Shown: positions 51,967 to 61,050, counted from the stretch's first letter. The stretch: DNA of 64,000 nucleotides from Motiliproteus sp965230185 (GCA_965230185.1 OZ245995.1:4278001-4342000), one strand, 5' to 3'. Translations and numbers: made by a program. Notes: generated by a model not told the origin, from the sequence alone.

Positions 51967-52914
51967 ATGAAGAAAATAATAAAACTCTGTGCTGTTGCTA
52001 CCCTTGCGGTGCTTCCTGTGCTGGGTTCAGTTACCCAGGCCGCGGATTATCCGAATCGTCCGGTGAAGTTCATCGTGCCCTGGCCGCCGGGTGATCTGGA
52101 GGATATTCTGACCCGCATGATCGCCGAAGATATGGCGAAAGAAACCGGTAAGCCCGCTTCAGTGGTTAACAAGCCCGGCGGCGCCGGTATTGTCGGTGCC
52201 GCCGATGTTTCCCGAGCCCGTCCTGACGGCCTGACCATCGGCTCTTTCGTTGCCGATATCCTCACGACCCACCTGCTGTCCGGTAACGCCCCGTATCAAA
52301 AGGATACCTTTGAGCCGGTCGGCATCTTCCTGGACTACCCCTTTGTGCTTGCGGTCAAAGCGGATGCGCCCTACAACAACGTCAGGGAGCTGGCGGAATA
52401 TTCCCGCAACAACAAGGTATCGCTGGGCCACTTCGGTTACCAGGCTCTGCCGACGGCAATCACCTTCAAGGCCGCACAACAGCAAGGAATCAGATTCTCC
52501 TCCGACGCGGCTTTTGATGCCAACGACTGCTCCACCCTGGCCAATGGTGATGCCGACGTGATCAACACCACCACCCAGCTGATCCTGGCCTGCCTCAACT
52601 CCGGCGAAGTAAAACTGCTGGCCTCTCTGACCCGCGATCGCCTCAGCATCGCTCCGGATGTTGCCACTCTCAACGAACAGACCGGTATCAGCCAGACCAC
52701 CTGGAATGGCCTCTTTGTGAGAAAGGGCACCCCTGAGGCCATTAAACAGCGGATCGGGGAAATTGCCGCTAAAGCGCTGTCCACCGAGCGTGCCAGAGAG
52801 ATCAGCGCCACGACGGGTGCAGGAATCTTCTGGGTAGCCGGTAAAGAGGCAGAGCAGGTTATCGCCGACGACTATCTGGCGGCTGAAGAACTGCTGGACT
52901 TTATGAAGGAGTAA
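51967..52914 (+). CDS. tctC: TctC-family tripartite transporter substrate-binding protein
   Basis: 315 residues from ATG 51967 (AGAGGA upstream); the in-frame start at 51946 lies in the palindrome. Signal peptide (MKKIIKL..., cleavage near TQAA, about 25). Bug/TctC fold: YPNRPVKFIVPWPPGDLEDILTRMIAEDMAKETGKPASVVNKPGGAGIVG, then LTIGSF and the domain-crossing segments. High-affinity periplasmic receptor for a carboxylate; the regulator sites suggest an arylacetate or related acid. Confidence 0.93.
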   Translation: MKKIIKLCAVATLAVLPVLGSVTQAADYPNRPVKFIVPWPPGDLEDILTRMIAEDMAKETGKPASVVNKPGGAGIVGAADVSRARPDGLTIGSFVADILTTHLLSGNAPYQKDTFEPVGIFLDYPFVLAVKADAPYNNVRELAEYSRNNKVSLGHFGYQALPTAITFKAAQQQGIRFSSDAAFDANDCSTLANGDADVINTTTQLILACLNSGEVKLLASLTRDRLSIAPDVATLNEQTGISQTTWNGLFVRKGTPEAIKQRIGEIAAKALSTERAREISATTGAGIFWVAGKEAEQVIADDYLAAEELLDFMKE

Positions 52915-53000
52915 ACGCTGCAGCGGCAGCAGGCTCAGTGGCCTGCTGCCGCGCACCTTCTGTTTCCAGCCCGCACCCTCAATATGGACGGTCCTCCGCG

Positions 53001-53567
53001 ATGAACAGCCAACCTCAGTTTACTCATGATACCGATACCGAAGAGCTCCTCGAACAACGCCATTACGGTATCTACTGGTTCATTCTGGCAGGTGCGTTGT
53101 TGCTGCTCTGTCTGCTGCCCCTTGAAGCCAGCTGGATAAATACCAGGCGGGGATGGTTTATCCAGCCGATGTTCGGTTCCGGACTGGGAATCGGTATCGT
53201 GGCGCTGTTCGCTTCGCTTCGGGTCGCCGAATCCGTCAGGCGGGGTTACCTGAAGCGCCTCAGGTTGCTGGAAGCCCTGGTAGATACCCTCAGCAGCTAC
53301 CGCACGGCGCTGTTCTCCGCCGCCCTGTTCTTTCTTTATATCAACACCCTGTCAGTACTTGGTTTTGTGTTATCGACGCTTATGTTCGTTACCACCCTGC
53401 TCTGGCTCTGCCGCTTGCTGAATCGAACCTGGTTTCTGACCAGCCTGGTCACCCTGTCGGCGGTTGTGCTTATTTTCCGCGCAGGGCTCAGTGTCTGGCT
53501 TCCGGATGCGTGGCTGTATGGGCTGCTACCCGATTCCTGGTCTGACTTTGCCAACCAATATCTGTAA
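53001..53567 (+). CDS. tctB: TctB-family small membrane subunit
   Basis: 188 residues from ATG 53001; upstream codons in frame from 52938 lack a ribosome binding site. Four membrane segments (about 27-45, 62-78, 101-130, 137-158) as in TctB. 86 bases after tctC and 14 bases before tctA. The protein scaffolds TctA. Confidence 0.85.
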   Translation: MNSQPQFTHDTDTEELLEQRHYGIYWFILAGALLLLCLLPLEASWINTRRGWFIQPMFGSGLGIGIVALFASLRVAESVRRGYLKRLRLLEALVDTLSSYRTALFSAALFFLYINTLSVLGFVLSTLMFVTTLLWLCRLLNRTWFLTSLVTLSAVVLIFRAGLSVWLPDAWLYGLLPDSWSDFANQYL

Positions 53568-53581
53568 CAGGTGATACTGCG

Positions 53582-55063
53582 ATGGAAACCCTGCTGCTAG
53601 GTCTCAATGAAGTCAGCACCCTGAATGTGATGCTGGCCATCATTATCGGTGCGCTGATCGGCGTCACCATCGGTTCCATACCCGGCCTGGAACCGGCCGG
53701 AGTTATTGCCATTCTGCTTCCGCTCAGCTTCTCGATGGAGCCACTGGCAGGGGTTTCGCTGCTGCTGGGGGTCTATGGCGGAGCCTGGTACGGCGGAGCC
53801 ATACCGGCGATTCTGATGAATACCCCCGGCACCCCGGTCGCAGTGCTTACCACCTACGACGGTTACCCGATGACCCGAAAGGGTCAGGGCAGGAAAGCCC
53901 TGTCGATCGCCTACACCTCCTCCTTTGTGGGCGGCGTTATTTCGGTTCTTTCGCTGGTACTGCTGGCACCAACCCTGTCCCAGGTGGCACGCCTGTTCGG
54001 ATCAGCCGAGTTTGCCATGCTGGCCGCACTGGGAATGATTTTTGTGGTGCTGGCACACCGTAAACACGTCGTGGAAGCCGCCATGATGCTGGGGCTGGGT
54101 ATCTTCCTGGGCACTGTCGGCATCGATCGCTCCTTCAGCAGCCAGGTCTACACCTTCGGTCAGGAGTGGCTGCTTAATGGCATTCCGCTGGTACCCGCCG
54201 TTATCGGCTTATTCGCCATGTCTCAGGCCTTTGTGCTGCTGTCCCAGAAAGGCAATGATTCCACCGTAACCCGGCTTGAAGGCGAAGGTTTTTTCTCCGG
54301 TGCCATCAGCCTGCTGAAACATAAGATTACCGTGGTCCGCTCCGCTGCCCTCGGTGTGGTGATGGGATTGCTGCCCGGCGTCGGCGAGTTCGGCTCGCAA
54401 TTCTTCTCCTATACCCTGGCGCAGAAGTTCTCAAAAACCCCGGAGAAATTCGGCGATGGCGCACCAGAGGGACTGATTGCCTCGGAAACCTCCAACAACG
54501 CGGTGACCGCCTCGGTCATGATCCCGCTGCTGGCGTTTGGCATCCCCGCCGACGCCCTGATGGCCATGCTGCTGGCGGTATTTATGGTACATAACTATGT
54601 TCCGGGTCCGGCTCTGTTTGCCGAACGTCCGGAATTTATCTCCGGCCTATACATCTCGCTGTTTATGATGAACATCGTGGTGTTCCTCTACCTCAGCGTG
54701 GCCACCCGCTGGATCGTCAACCTGACCCGTATCCGCAGTCGCTTTATCGGCGCCTTTATTCTGGTACTGGGATTTATCGGCAGCTACAGCCAGAATTATC
54801 AGTTCTCCGACGCCCTGATCGCTCTGGGCTTTGCCGTTTTCGGCTATGTCCTCCGTAAAAACGAGATTCCCGCGGTGCCAATCATCCTGGGACTAGTACT
54901 GGGGCCGGTGTTCCTGACTCGCTTCCGTCAGGCTCTGGGAGTGGCCGATGGCGATCTGAGCATCTTTGTCAGCCGTCCGATCAGCCTCACCCTGCTGCTG
55001 ATGATCCTGCTGTCAATCGCCGTTTACCTGTGGGGACGCTCTCGCAACGGCCATCAGCGATGA
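53582..55063 (+). CDS. tctA: TctA-family large membrane subunit
   Basis: 493 residues, about 12 membrane segments. Family motifs: IGVTIGSIPGLEPAGVIAILLPLSF, VYGGAWYGGAIPAILMNTPGTPVAVLTTYDGYPM, and GVVMGLLPGVGEFGSQFFSYTLAQKF followed by EGLIASETSNNAVTASVMIPLLAFGIPADALMAML. Completes the TctCBA transporter; Na+- or H+-driven uptake. Confidence 0.95.
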   Translation: METLLLGLNEVSTLNVMLAIIIGALIGVTIGSIPGLEPAGVIAILLPLSFSMEPLAGVSLLLGVYGGAWYGGAIPAILMNTPGTPVAVLTTYDGYPMTRKGQGRKALSIAYTSSFVGGVISVLSLVLLAPTLSQVARLFGSAEFAMLAALGMIFVVLAHRKHVVEAAMMLGLGIFLGTVGIDRSFSSQVYTFGQEWLLNGIPLVPAVIGLFAMSQAFVLLSQKGNDSTVTRLEGEGFFSGAISLLKHKITVVRSAALGVVMGLLPGVGEFGSQFFSYTLAQKFSKTPEKFGDGAPEGLIASETSNNAVTASVMIPLLAFGIPADALMAMLLAVFMVHNYVPGPALFAERPEFISGLYISLFMMNIVVFLYLSVATRWIVNLTRIRSRFIGAFILVLGFIGSYSQNYQFSDALIALGFAVFGYVLRKNEIPAVPIILGLVLGPVFLTRFRQALGVADGDLSIFVSRPISLTLLLMILLSIAVYLWGRSRNGHQR

Positions 55064-55105
55064 CAGACCTGCATTAAAAACATTCACTGACTTCTGACCG
55101 CTTAG

Positions 55106-55117
55106 TTAATATATTAA
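55106..55117 (+). promoter_or_regulatory. HpaR-type palindrome before the second luxR
   Basis: Perfect TTAATATATTAA, 60 bases upstream of the start at 55177, in a spot suited to block its promoter. Confidence 0.65.
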
Positions 55118-55176
55118 TTTGTTTTTGGCTTTGTGTTTGCGTATTCTGCAAAACTATAACGACAACAATAAACAGG

Positions 55177-55902
55177 ATGCGGGGTATTGCGATGCGAACA
55201 GCTCCAGCGATTAATCCAGCGGGTCTGACCAGTTTTCAGGATGAATGCCTGAATGTGCTGACCGGCGTGCTTAACATCTCCAGAGCGGTATCCTATCTGG
55301 TGGACGATCATGCCAGACCGATCTGTTACAAGACCCGGCAGGTCCAGTCGTCAATGCATCGGCAATACCTGCAGACCTTCTACAAACTGGACCCCCTGCA
55401 CCCGAGCCAGTTTACTGACACGGACAATGCCACCATTGTTAAAATGAACGATCTGGTGACAGCTCAGGAGCGTCGCAACCACCCCTATTACACCGACTTC
55501 GTTTCACCCTGGGGCATACAGGATATTGTCGAGCTGTTTCTGCGGGTGGATAACCGGCTGGTCGCCGGCTTTGCCCTGTTTATTTCCAGACAACAGCCCG
55601 AGATGCGTCGTGAGGACCTGCGCAGGACTGAACAGTTGCACCAGTTCATGCAGTACACCCTCGAGCAGAGCTTAGAGGCGCCGAAACACAATCGCTTCGA
55701 AGAGTTCTGCAACAGCTACCAGCTGACACCCAAAGAACGGATGGTAGTGGAACTGGTATCCCGGGGTTTACCCAACAAGACCATTGCCAGCAACCTGGAT
55801 TGCAGTCTGGCCACCGTAAAAACCCATCTGCAACATATTTTCAGCAAAGTCGGCGTTAACAGTAAGACCGAGATTACGTCCCAGCTTTATAACCGCCACT
55901 GA
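55177..55902 (+). CDS. LuxR-family transcriptional regulator (second copy)
   Basis: 241 residues (236 if ATG 55192, with GGGG 7 bases upstream, is used). N-terminal sensor with YLQTFYKLDPLHPSQF, like the first copy, and C-terminal LuxR helix-turn-helix (about 175-238; LTPKERMVVELVSRGLPNKTIASNLDCSLATVKTHLQHIFSKVGV). The two regulators share layout and the DPL-P motif but are well diverged. An HpaR-type palindrome upstream suggests that HpaR controls it, forming a two-tier circuit. Confidence 0.88.
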   Translation: MRGIAMRTAPAINPAGLTSFQDECLNVLTGVLNISRAVSYLVDDHARPICYKTRQVQSSMHRQYLQTFYKLDPLHPSQFTDTDNATIVKMNDLVTAQERRNHPYYTDFVSPWGIQDIVELFLRVDNRLVAGFALFISRQQPEMRREDLRRTEQLHQFMQYTLEQSLEAPKHNRFEEFCNSYQLTPKERMVVELVSRGLPNKTIASNLDCSLATVKTHLQHIFSKVGVNSKTEITSQLYNRH

Positions 55903-55956
55903 CAACGACCCGCTCAGGGAAGAGCGGTTCCTGTTGCACCACGGCCCCCCGACTCT

Positions 55957-55974
55957 ATCAACCTTCTGGTTGAT
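55957..55974 (+). promoter_or_regulatory. LuxR-type palindrome before the aminotransferase gene
   Basis: ATCAACC-TTCT-GGTTGAT, perfect arms, 115 bases upstream of the start at 56089. Confidence 0.7.
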
Positions 55975-56088
55975 ACCCCCTGAAAGCCAGAGATTCATAC
56001 TGACAGCAGGCCTGTAGCGCACCACCGGATAGCCAGAGCGTCCCGGGTGCCGCGGCAGATTTCCAAACAAGAATCTCTGGAGTTATTC

Positions 56089-57432
56089 ATGAGCGACGAC
56101 AAGACACAACGTTTCTGGAATCCGATGGTGCATCCCGGTGATCCGAACGCACGCAACGGCATCGAAATTGTGAAAGGTGACGGCAATTACGTCCAGAACC
56201 GTGAAGGCGACTGGCTGGTTGACGGTGTGGGTGGTCTGTGGAACGTCAACGTCGGCCACAACCGCAAGGAGGTCAAGGATGCGATCAAAGCCCAGCTCGA
56301 CGAACTGGAGTACTTTCAGATCTTCGATGGCATCGCTCACCCGAGGGTACGGGAGCTGTCCGATCTGATCGTCGAAATGACCCGCGCCGAAGATATGGCC
56401 AGGGTGATGTTCAGTTCCGGCGGGTCCGATGCAGTGGAAACCGCACTGAAAGTATCCCGCCAGTACTGGAAAGCGACCGGCCAGCCCCAGCGCTACAAAT
56501 TCATCTCGCTGAAACAGGGGTACCACGGCGTGCATTTCGGGGGCGCGTCCGTCAACGGTAATACTGTCTTCCGCACCAACTACGAACCGATGCTGCCGGG
56601 TTGCATCCATATCGACAGCCCGTGGCTCTACCGCAACCCCTGGGATTGTCAGGATCCCGAACAACTGGGCCAGCTCTGCGCCCGTCAGCTGGAAGCCGAG
56701 ATACTGTTTCAGGGACCGGAGACCGTAGCGGCCTTTATCGCCGAACCGGTGCAGGGAGCCGGCGGTGTTATCGTCCCCCCCGCGAACTACTGGCCGCTGA
56801 TTCGCGAAGTATGCGACAAGTACGATGTACTGCTGATCGCCGACGAAGTGGTAACCGGTTTCGGGCGCTCCGGCAGCATGTTCGGGGTCCGGGGCTGGGG
56901 CGTTGCGGCGGATATTCAGTGTTTCGCCAAGGGTATCAACTCCGGTTACGTTCCCCTGGGTGCAACGCTGGTGAATCAGCGGATTGCAGAGGGCATCGAA
57001 AGTTGCGAGAACTTCAGCGGTGCGCTGATGCACGGCTACACCTATTCCGGCCATCCCGTGGCCTGCGCCTCGGCACTGGCTTCTCTGAGGATCGTGCAGG
57101 AAGAAGACCTCCCTGCCAATGCCGCTGTGCAGGGCAGCGACCTGCTGAGTAAACTCACTTCGGCCCTGGCAGATTTCCCTTCCGTGGGTGAAGTACGGGG
57201 CAAGGGACTGATGGTCGCCATCGACCTGGTCAGGGATAAAACCAGCCGCGAGCCGATCGACCCGCTGAGCGGCTTTGCCAACCAGGTGGCGGCGGTAGCG
57301 CTGCGTGAAGGGGTGATCGTGCGTCCGGTCGGTACCAAAATCATCCTTTCTCCACCGCTGACCATTGGCACCGAGGAGGTCGATAAGATGGTGGCCGCCC
57401 TGCAACAGGGCTTCAGCGAAATCGATCGGTAA
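56089..57432 (+). CDS. Class III omega-aminotransferase
   Basis: 447 residues from ATG 56089 (CTGGAG upstream; the longer frame from 56047 has no signal). Fold-type I PLP enzyme: SSGGSDAVETALKVSRQYWKATGQPQRYKFISLKQGYHG, LLIADEVVTGFGRSGSMFG and the PLP Lys in FAKGINSGYVPLGA. Related to omega-amino acid-pyruvate and amine-pyruvate aminotransferases, which take terminal amino groups. With the aldehyde dehydrogenase and MoaF-like gene it could convert amines to aldehydes (inference). A strong terminator follows. Confidence 0.92.
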   Translation: MSDDKTQRFWNPMVHPGDPNARNGIEIVKGDGNYVQNREGDWLVDGVGGLWNVNVGHNRKEVKDAIKAQLDELEYFQIFDGIAHPRVRELSDLIVEMTRAEDMARVMFSSGGSDAVETALKVSRQYWKATGQPQRYKFISLKQGYHGVHFGGASVNGNTVFRTNYEPMLPGCIHIDSPWLYRNPWDCQDPEQLGQLCARQLEAEILFQGPETVAAFIAEPVQGAGGVIVPPANYWPLIREVCDKYDVLLIADEVVTGFGRSGSMFGVRGWGVAADIQCFAKGINSGYVPLGATLVNQRIAEGIESCENFSGALMHGYTYSGHPVACASALASLRIVQEEDLPANAAVQGSDLLSKLTSALADFPSVGEVRGKGLMVAIDLVRDKTSREPIDPLSGFANQVAAVALREGVIVRPVGTKIILSPPLTIGTEEVDKMVAALQQGFSEIDR

Positions 57433-57475
57433 GCCCTCTGCTTGTCCCGGGAAACCTGCGAACAGGGTTCCTGAT

Positions 57476-57507
57476 AAAACCGCCAGTATTTATGGCGGTT
57501 TTTTTTT
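57476..57507 (+). terminator. Intrinsic terminator after the aminotransferase gene
   Basis: Stem AAAACCGCCA/TGGCGGTTTT with a 7-base loop running into nine T (57499-57507). Confidence 0.9.
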
Positions 57508-57517
57508 GCGCACTTTG

Positions 57518-57529
57518 TTAATATATTAA
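57518..57529 (+). promoter_or_regulatory. HpaR-type palindrome before the MFS gene
   Basis: Perfect TTAATATATTAA, 24 bases upstream of the start at 57553, placed to cover a -10 region or transcription start. Confidence 0.7.
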
Positions 57530-57552
57530 CTATTTAATGGAAAGGCTGGTTT

Positions 57553-58749
57553 ATGTTTTCAGGAGCCCGGGCCATCACTCAATCTAAAACACCGGTTTCC
57601 CTGCTGGCAGGGATGGCGATCGCCAGTCCCGTCGCCCTGAATATCTTCGCGCCGGTGATGCCGGAACTGGCACAGCAATTCGCTACCGAACCTTTTGTGA
57701 TTCAGCTGGGCTTTACCCTCTACCTGCTCACCCTGGCGATCGGCCAGCTGATCTGTGGTCCGCTGGCCGATCTTTACGGACGCCGACCGGTGCTGATCTG
57801 GGGGTTTCTGCTTCATATCGCCGGCTGCCTGCTGGGAGCCATGGCCACGGAAATCTGGCAGTTACTGCTGGCGCGTATTTTTCAGGCTGCGGGGGGCTGT
57901 ACCGGAATGTTACTGGCCCGCACCATTGTTCTCGATCAGTACGGCAGAGATCGGGCAGCGGGGATGCTGGGCTATATCACCCTCGGAGTGGCCAGTGCCC
58001 AGGCGGTGGCTCCGACTGTCGGGGGCTACCTCAGCCAGGCTGGCGGCTGGCCAACGGTGTTCTGGTTGTCGCTGGTTCTGGGAACCCTGGTCTGGCTTGC
58101 CGGCCTGCTGCAGCTACCGGAAACCGCGGCCCTCCGGGAGAGTCACCAGAGCCTGCTGCAGAGCTTCAGCCGCTACGGTTCGGTGCTCACCTCCCCCGGC
58201 TATATCTGGTTCGCCCTCTCAAGTACCCTGATCGGCTGCGGTTTCTTTATCTTTATCACCAGCGCCCCCTTTGTGGTCGCAGAACAGCTGCAGGGTAATT
58301 CAGTCGATTACGGCAACTGGTTTCTGCTGGTAGCCGGCGGCTTCTGGCTGGGCAGTTTCACCGCCGGAAAAATCTCCGTCACTGTCGGTACGGATCGGAT
58401 GATGTACCTGGGACATATGCTCTCCGGTGGCGGCGCCCTGCTGATGCTGGCGATGCTACTGCTGATTCCGGTCAGCTATCTCGCCATCTTCCTGCCCATG
58501 GCCTTTTTTACCTTCGGCCGCGGACTCAGTCAGCCCGGCGCCCAGGCAGCAGCAATCTCATCCGTCACCAGCGCAGTGGCAACCGCCACCGGTATGCTGG
58601 GTTTCCTGCAACTGCTGGTCGGTTCGCTGGTGGCCCAGTTAACGCCGCTGTTGATGGATCTTCATCTGGTTATGCTGCCAATCGTTCTGTTGGGGCTGGT
58701 CATCGCCGCCTGGGGCTGCAGCGTAAAAGGGAAGGCACGGAGCAACTAA
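57553..58749 (+). CDS. MFS transporter, Bcr/CflA type
   Basis: 398 residues, 12 membrane segments, drug/proton antiporter (DHA1) family: motif A GPLADLYGRRPVLIWG, and FQAAGGCTGMLLARTIVLDQYGRDRAAGMLGYITLGVASAQAVAPTVGGYLSQAGGW typical of Bcr/CflA. It is likely an efflux pump, perhaps for toxic intermediates of the aromatic pathway. It has its own promoter with an HpaR-type palindrome. Confidence 0.92.
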   Translation: MFSGARAITQSKTPVSLLAGMAIASPVALNIFAPVMPELAQQFATEPFVIQLGFTLYLLTLAIGQLICGPLADLYGRRPVLIWGFLLHIAGCLLGAMATEIWQLLLARIFQAAGGCTGMLLARTIVLDQYGRDRAAGMLGYITLGVASAQAVAPTVGGYLSQAGGWPTVFWLSLVLGTLVWLAGLLQLPETAALRESHQSLLQSFSRYGSVLTSPGYIWFALSSTLIGCGFFIFITSAPFVVAEQLQGNSVDYGNWFLLVAGGFWLGSFTAGKISVTVGTDRMMYLGHMLSGGGALLMLAMLLLIPVSYLAIFLPMAFFTFGRGLSQPGAQAAAISSVTSAVATATGMLGFLQLLVGSLVAQLTPLLMDLHLVMLPIVLLGLVIAAWGCSVKGKARSN

Positions 58750-59166
58750 TCCAGCACCCCAAAAAAAGGTCTTCGCGCTTAATCGTGAAAGTTCCATAGC
58801 CGGCGCTGAGCGGGCGTTTGCGCTGGTGGTGCTTTGGGAGTTTAAAGCTCGTTTGCCGAGTCAGCTGATATTTTTTGTTACGCCCCCGCCGGGCGCAACA
58901 GAAACTATCCGGCCACGCCAGCAATGCAGGATAAATACCTGGCACGCAGGCTGTGACGGAAACAGTCAAATGACTCCTTTGCGTCATGAGACATTGTTTT
59001 CAGCTTCCCGGCTCTGGCTATTAGCCGGTAGACTGAGAGGCAAACAGAGCCTTTCAGGAACACGCGACGGAGATTCACCCTAAGCCCCGAAGGACCATAA
59101 AAAAGCAGGACGGGGCGATATACGCCCGGTCCTGCAAAGGCAGCCAGCGACAGTCGTCAACGAATG
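58750..59166. other. Intergenic stretch between convergent MFS and hpaF genes
   Basis: 417 bases without a recognised gene. No strong T-tailed hairpin was seen; short frames here have no family signature. Confidence 0.4.
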
Positions 59167-59553
59167 CTATTTATCCTTCAGTTTCTGATGGATATTGTTC
59201 ATCCGATAGTTGCGTTCCGGATGCAGTTCGATCATCTCGAAACCGATACTCATCCAGCGCCGTTCAAAGACCGGCGTCAGGCACTGGGTAAAGGTCTCAA
59301 ACACCCGGTCCGATGCGGCTTTGAGCACTTCCGGTGAGCGGCCGGAACCCACTTTCGCGGTCAGGTGAACAAAGGTATTGTCCGGATCACCCTCGCCGAT
59401 ACGGTAGTGTTCGCAACGGATGGCTCGGGTGCGAATCCCCCCGATCGGGAAAACGCCGGTGGCGATCGCGGTTTCATTCAGCTTCTCAAACAGCGCTGGA
59501 ATATCCAGGTCATCGTCCAGATTCGCGGAGTACTCCATAATAAAGTGCGGCAT
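59167..59553 (-). CDS. hpaF: 5-carboxymethyl-2-hydroxymuconate delta-isomerase HpaF
   Basis: 128 residues from ATG 59553, chosen because AGGAGGGG precedes it and the next residue is Pro (MPHFIMEYSANL): the N-terminal Pro is the catalytic base of this tautomerase-fold isomerase. GIRTRAIRCEHYRIGEGDPDNTFVHLTAKVGSGRS matches HpaF/CHMI. Third ring-cleavage-pathway step, 5-carboxymethyl-2-hydroxymuconate to 2-oxohept-3-enedioate. Last gene of the hpaG1-G2-E-(ssadh)-F unit on the minus strand. Confidence 0.93.
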   Translation of the reverse strand: MPHFIMEYSANLDDDLDIPALFEKLNETAIATGVFPIGGIRTRAIRCEHYRIGEGDPDNTFVHLTAKVGSGRSPEVLKAASDRVFETFTQCLTPVFERRWMSIGFEMIELHPERNYRMNNIHQKLKDK

Positions 59554-59586
59554 AACCCCTCCTGCTGACTGCGGCTGACGGCGCAC

Positions 59587-61050
59587 TCAGCGCTGCAGCC
59601 CACCGATACAGATGTATTTCGTTTCCAGGTAGTCGTCCAGGCCATACCTGGAACCTTCGCGCCCCTGGCCGGATTCCTTTACCCCACCGAAGGGGATCAG
59701 CTCTGAACTGATGGCGGTTTCGTTCACTCCCACCATCCCGTAGTCGATCCCCTCCGATACCCGCCACAGACGGCCGAGGTTTTCGGTATACAGGTAGGCC
59801 GCGAGGCCAAATTCGGTATCGTTGGCCATGCGGATCGCCTCCTCCTCGGTGGAGAACTTAAACACCGGCGCCACCGGGCCGAAAATCTCTTCCCGGAACA
59901 CCCGCATCTGATCGCTGACACCGGTCAGGATGGTGGGCGGGTAGAAACAATCGCCCTGCTCTCCCGGCTCTCCGCCGATCTCCACTCTGGCGCCTTCCTC
60001 AACGGCACTCTCTACCATTGAATGGATATCCGCGGCGGCTTTCGCGGTAATCACCGGCCCGTGCGTGGTATCCGGATCGAAGCCGTTGCCAGGCCGGAAC
60101 TGCCGGACCGCCGCGGTGAATTTTTCGACAAAGGCATCATAGATACCTTCCTGCACCAGCAGCCGATTGGCACAGATGCAGGTCTGCCCGGAATTGCGGT
60201 ATTTGGCCGCCAGCGCACCGGCAACCGCCAGATCCAGGTCAGCGTCATCAAAGATAATCACCGGGGCATTGCCCCCCAGTTCCATAGAAGTGCGCTTCAC
60301 GGTATCCGCACATTGTTTCATCAGAAACTTGCCCACCGGTGTTGAGCCGGTAAAGGTAAGCTTCTTCACCACCGGGTTGGAGGTCATTTCGGCGCCGACC
60401 TCACGGGAATTGTTGGTGGTAAGCACACTGAACAGGCCGGCTGGCAGCCCTGCACGCTCAGCCAGTTCCGCCAGCGCCATCGCCGAAAGTGGCGTCTCTG
60501 CCGCCGGTTTGAGCACGATAGCGCAGCCGACCGCCAGCGCCGGTCCCACTTTCCGGGTAATCATGGCATTGGGGAAGTTCCAGGGCGTAATAGCGGCAAC
60601 GACCCCGACGGGTTGTTTGATAACGACACCACGACGGTCCGGCTGAGACGGAATAATATCGCCGTAGACCCGCCTGCCCTCTTCGGCAAACCACTTAATA
60701 TAGGAAGCACCGTAGGCCACTTCGCCCCGGGACTCCGCCAGGGTCTTGCCCTGTTCTGCGGTCATAATCACCGCCAGGTCTTCGGTGTTGTCGAGGATCA
60801 GACGGTACCACCGTTCCAGCACTTCGCTGCGTTCCTCAGGAGCCAGTGCCCGCCAGGAGGCCATCGCCTGCTCAGCGCCCGCAATGGCCCGACGGGTTTC
60901 CGCAGCACCGACGCTGGCGACCTCCGCCAGACGTTCTCCGGTGGCCGGGTTAAGGACCGCGAAGCGGTTTCCACTGTCGCCATCGACCCATTCACCGTTG
61001 ATATATGACTGAGTTTTCAGCAGGCCGGGATCAATTAAATTCAGGTTCAT
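59587..61050 (-). CDS. Succinate-semialdehyde dehydrogenase-type aldehyde dehydrogenase
   Basis: 487 residues from ATG 61050, chosen because MNLNLIDPGLLKTQSYINGEWVDG aligns with the GabD N-terminus; frames from 61077 and 61101 extend it without support. Catalytic Glu in SMELGGNAPVI and Cys in SGQTCICANRLL. GabD-like. The Hpa pathway releases pyruvate and succinic semialdehyde, which this enzyme would oxidise to succinate, linking the route to the TCA cycle. 33 bases before hpaF. Confidence 0.9.
   Translation of the reverse strand: MNLNLIDPGLLKTQSYINGEWVDGDSGNRFAVLNPATGERLAEVASVGAAETRRAIAGAEQAMASWRALAPEERSEVLERWYRLILDNTEDLAVIMTAEQGKTLAESRGEVAYGASYIKWFAEEGRRVYGDIIPSQPDRRGVVIKQPVGVVAAITPWNFPNAMITRKVGPALAVGCAIVLKPAAETPLSAMALAELAERAGLPAGLFSVLTTNNSREVGAEMTSNPVVKKLTFTGSTPVGKFLMKQCADTVKRTSMELGGNAPVIIFDDADLDLAVAGALAAKYRNSGQTCICANRLLVQEGIYDAFVEKFTAAVRQFRPGNGFDPDTTHGPVITAKAAADIHSMVESAVEEGARVEIGGEPGEQGDCFYPPTILTGVSDQMRVFREEIFGPVAPVFKFSTEEEAIRMANDTEFGLAAYLYTENLGRLWRVSEGIDYGMVGVNETAISSELIPFGGVKESGQGREGSRYGLDDYLETKYICIGGLQR

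Noticed and set aside
56083..57405. Long minus-strand reading frame (about 440 codons) opposite the aminotransferase gene
   Set aside because: Antisense shadow; composition rich in His/Gln/Gly with no motif, while the plus strand encodes a complete PLP enzyme.
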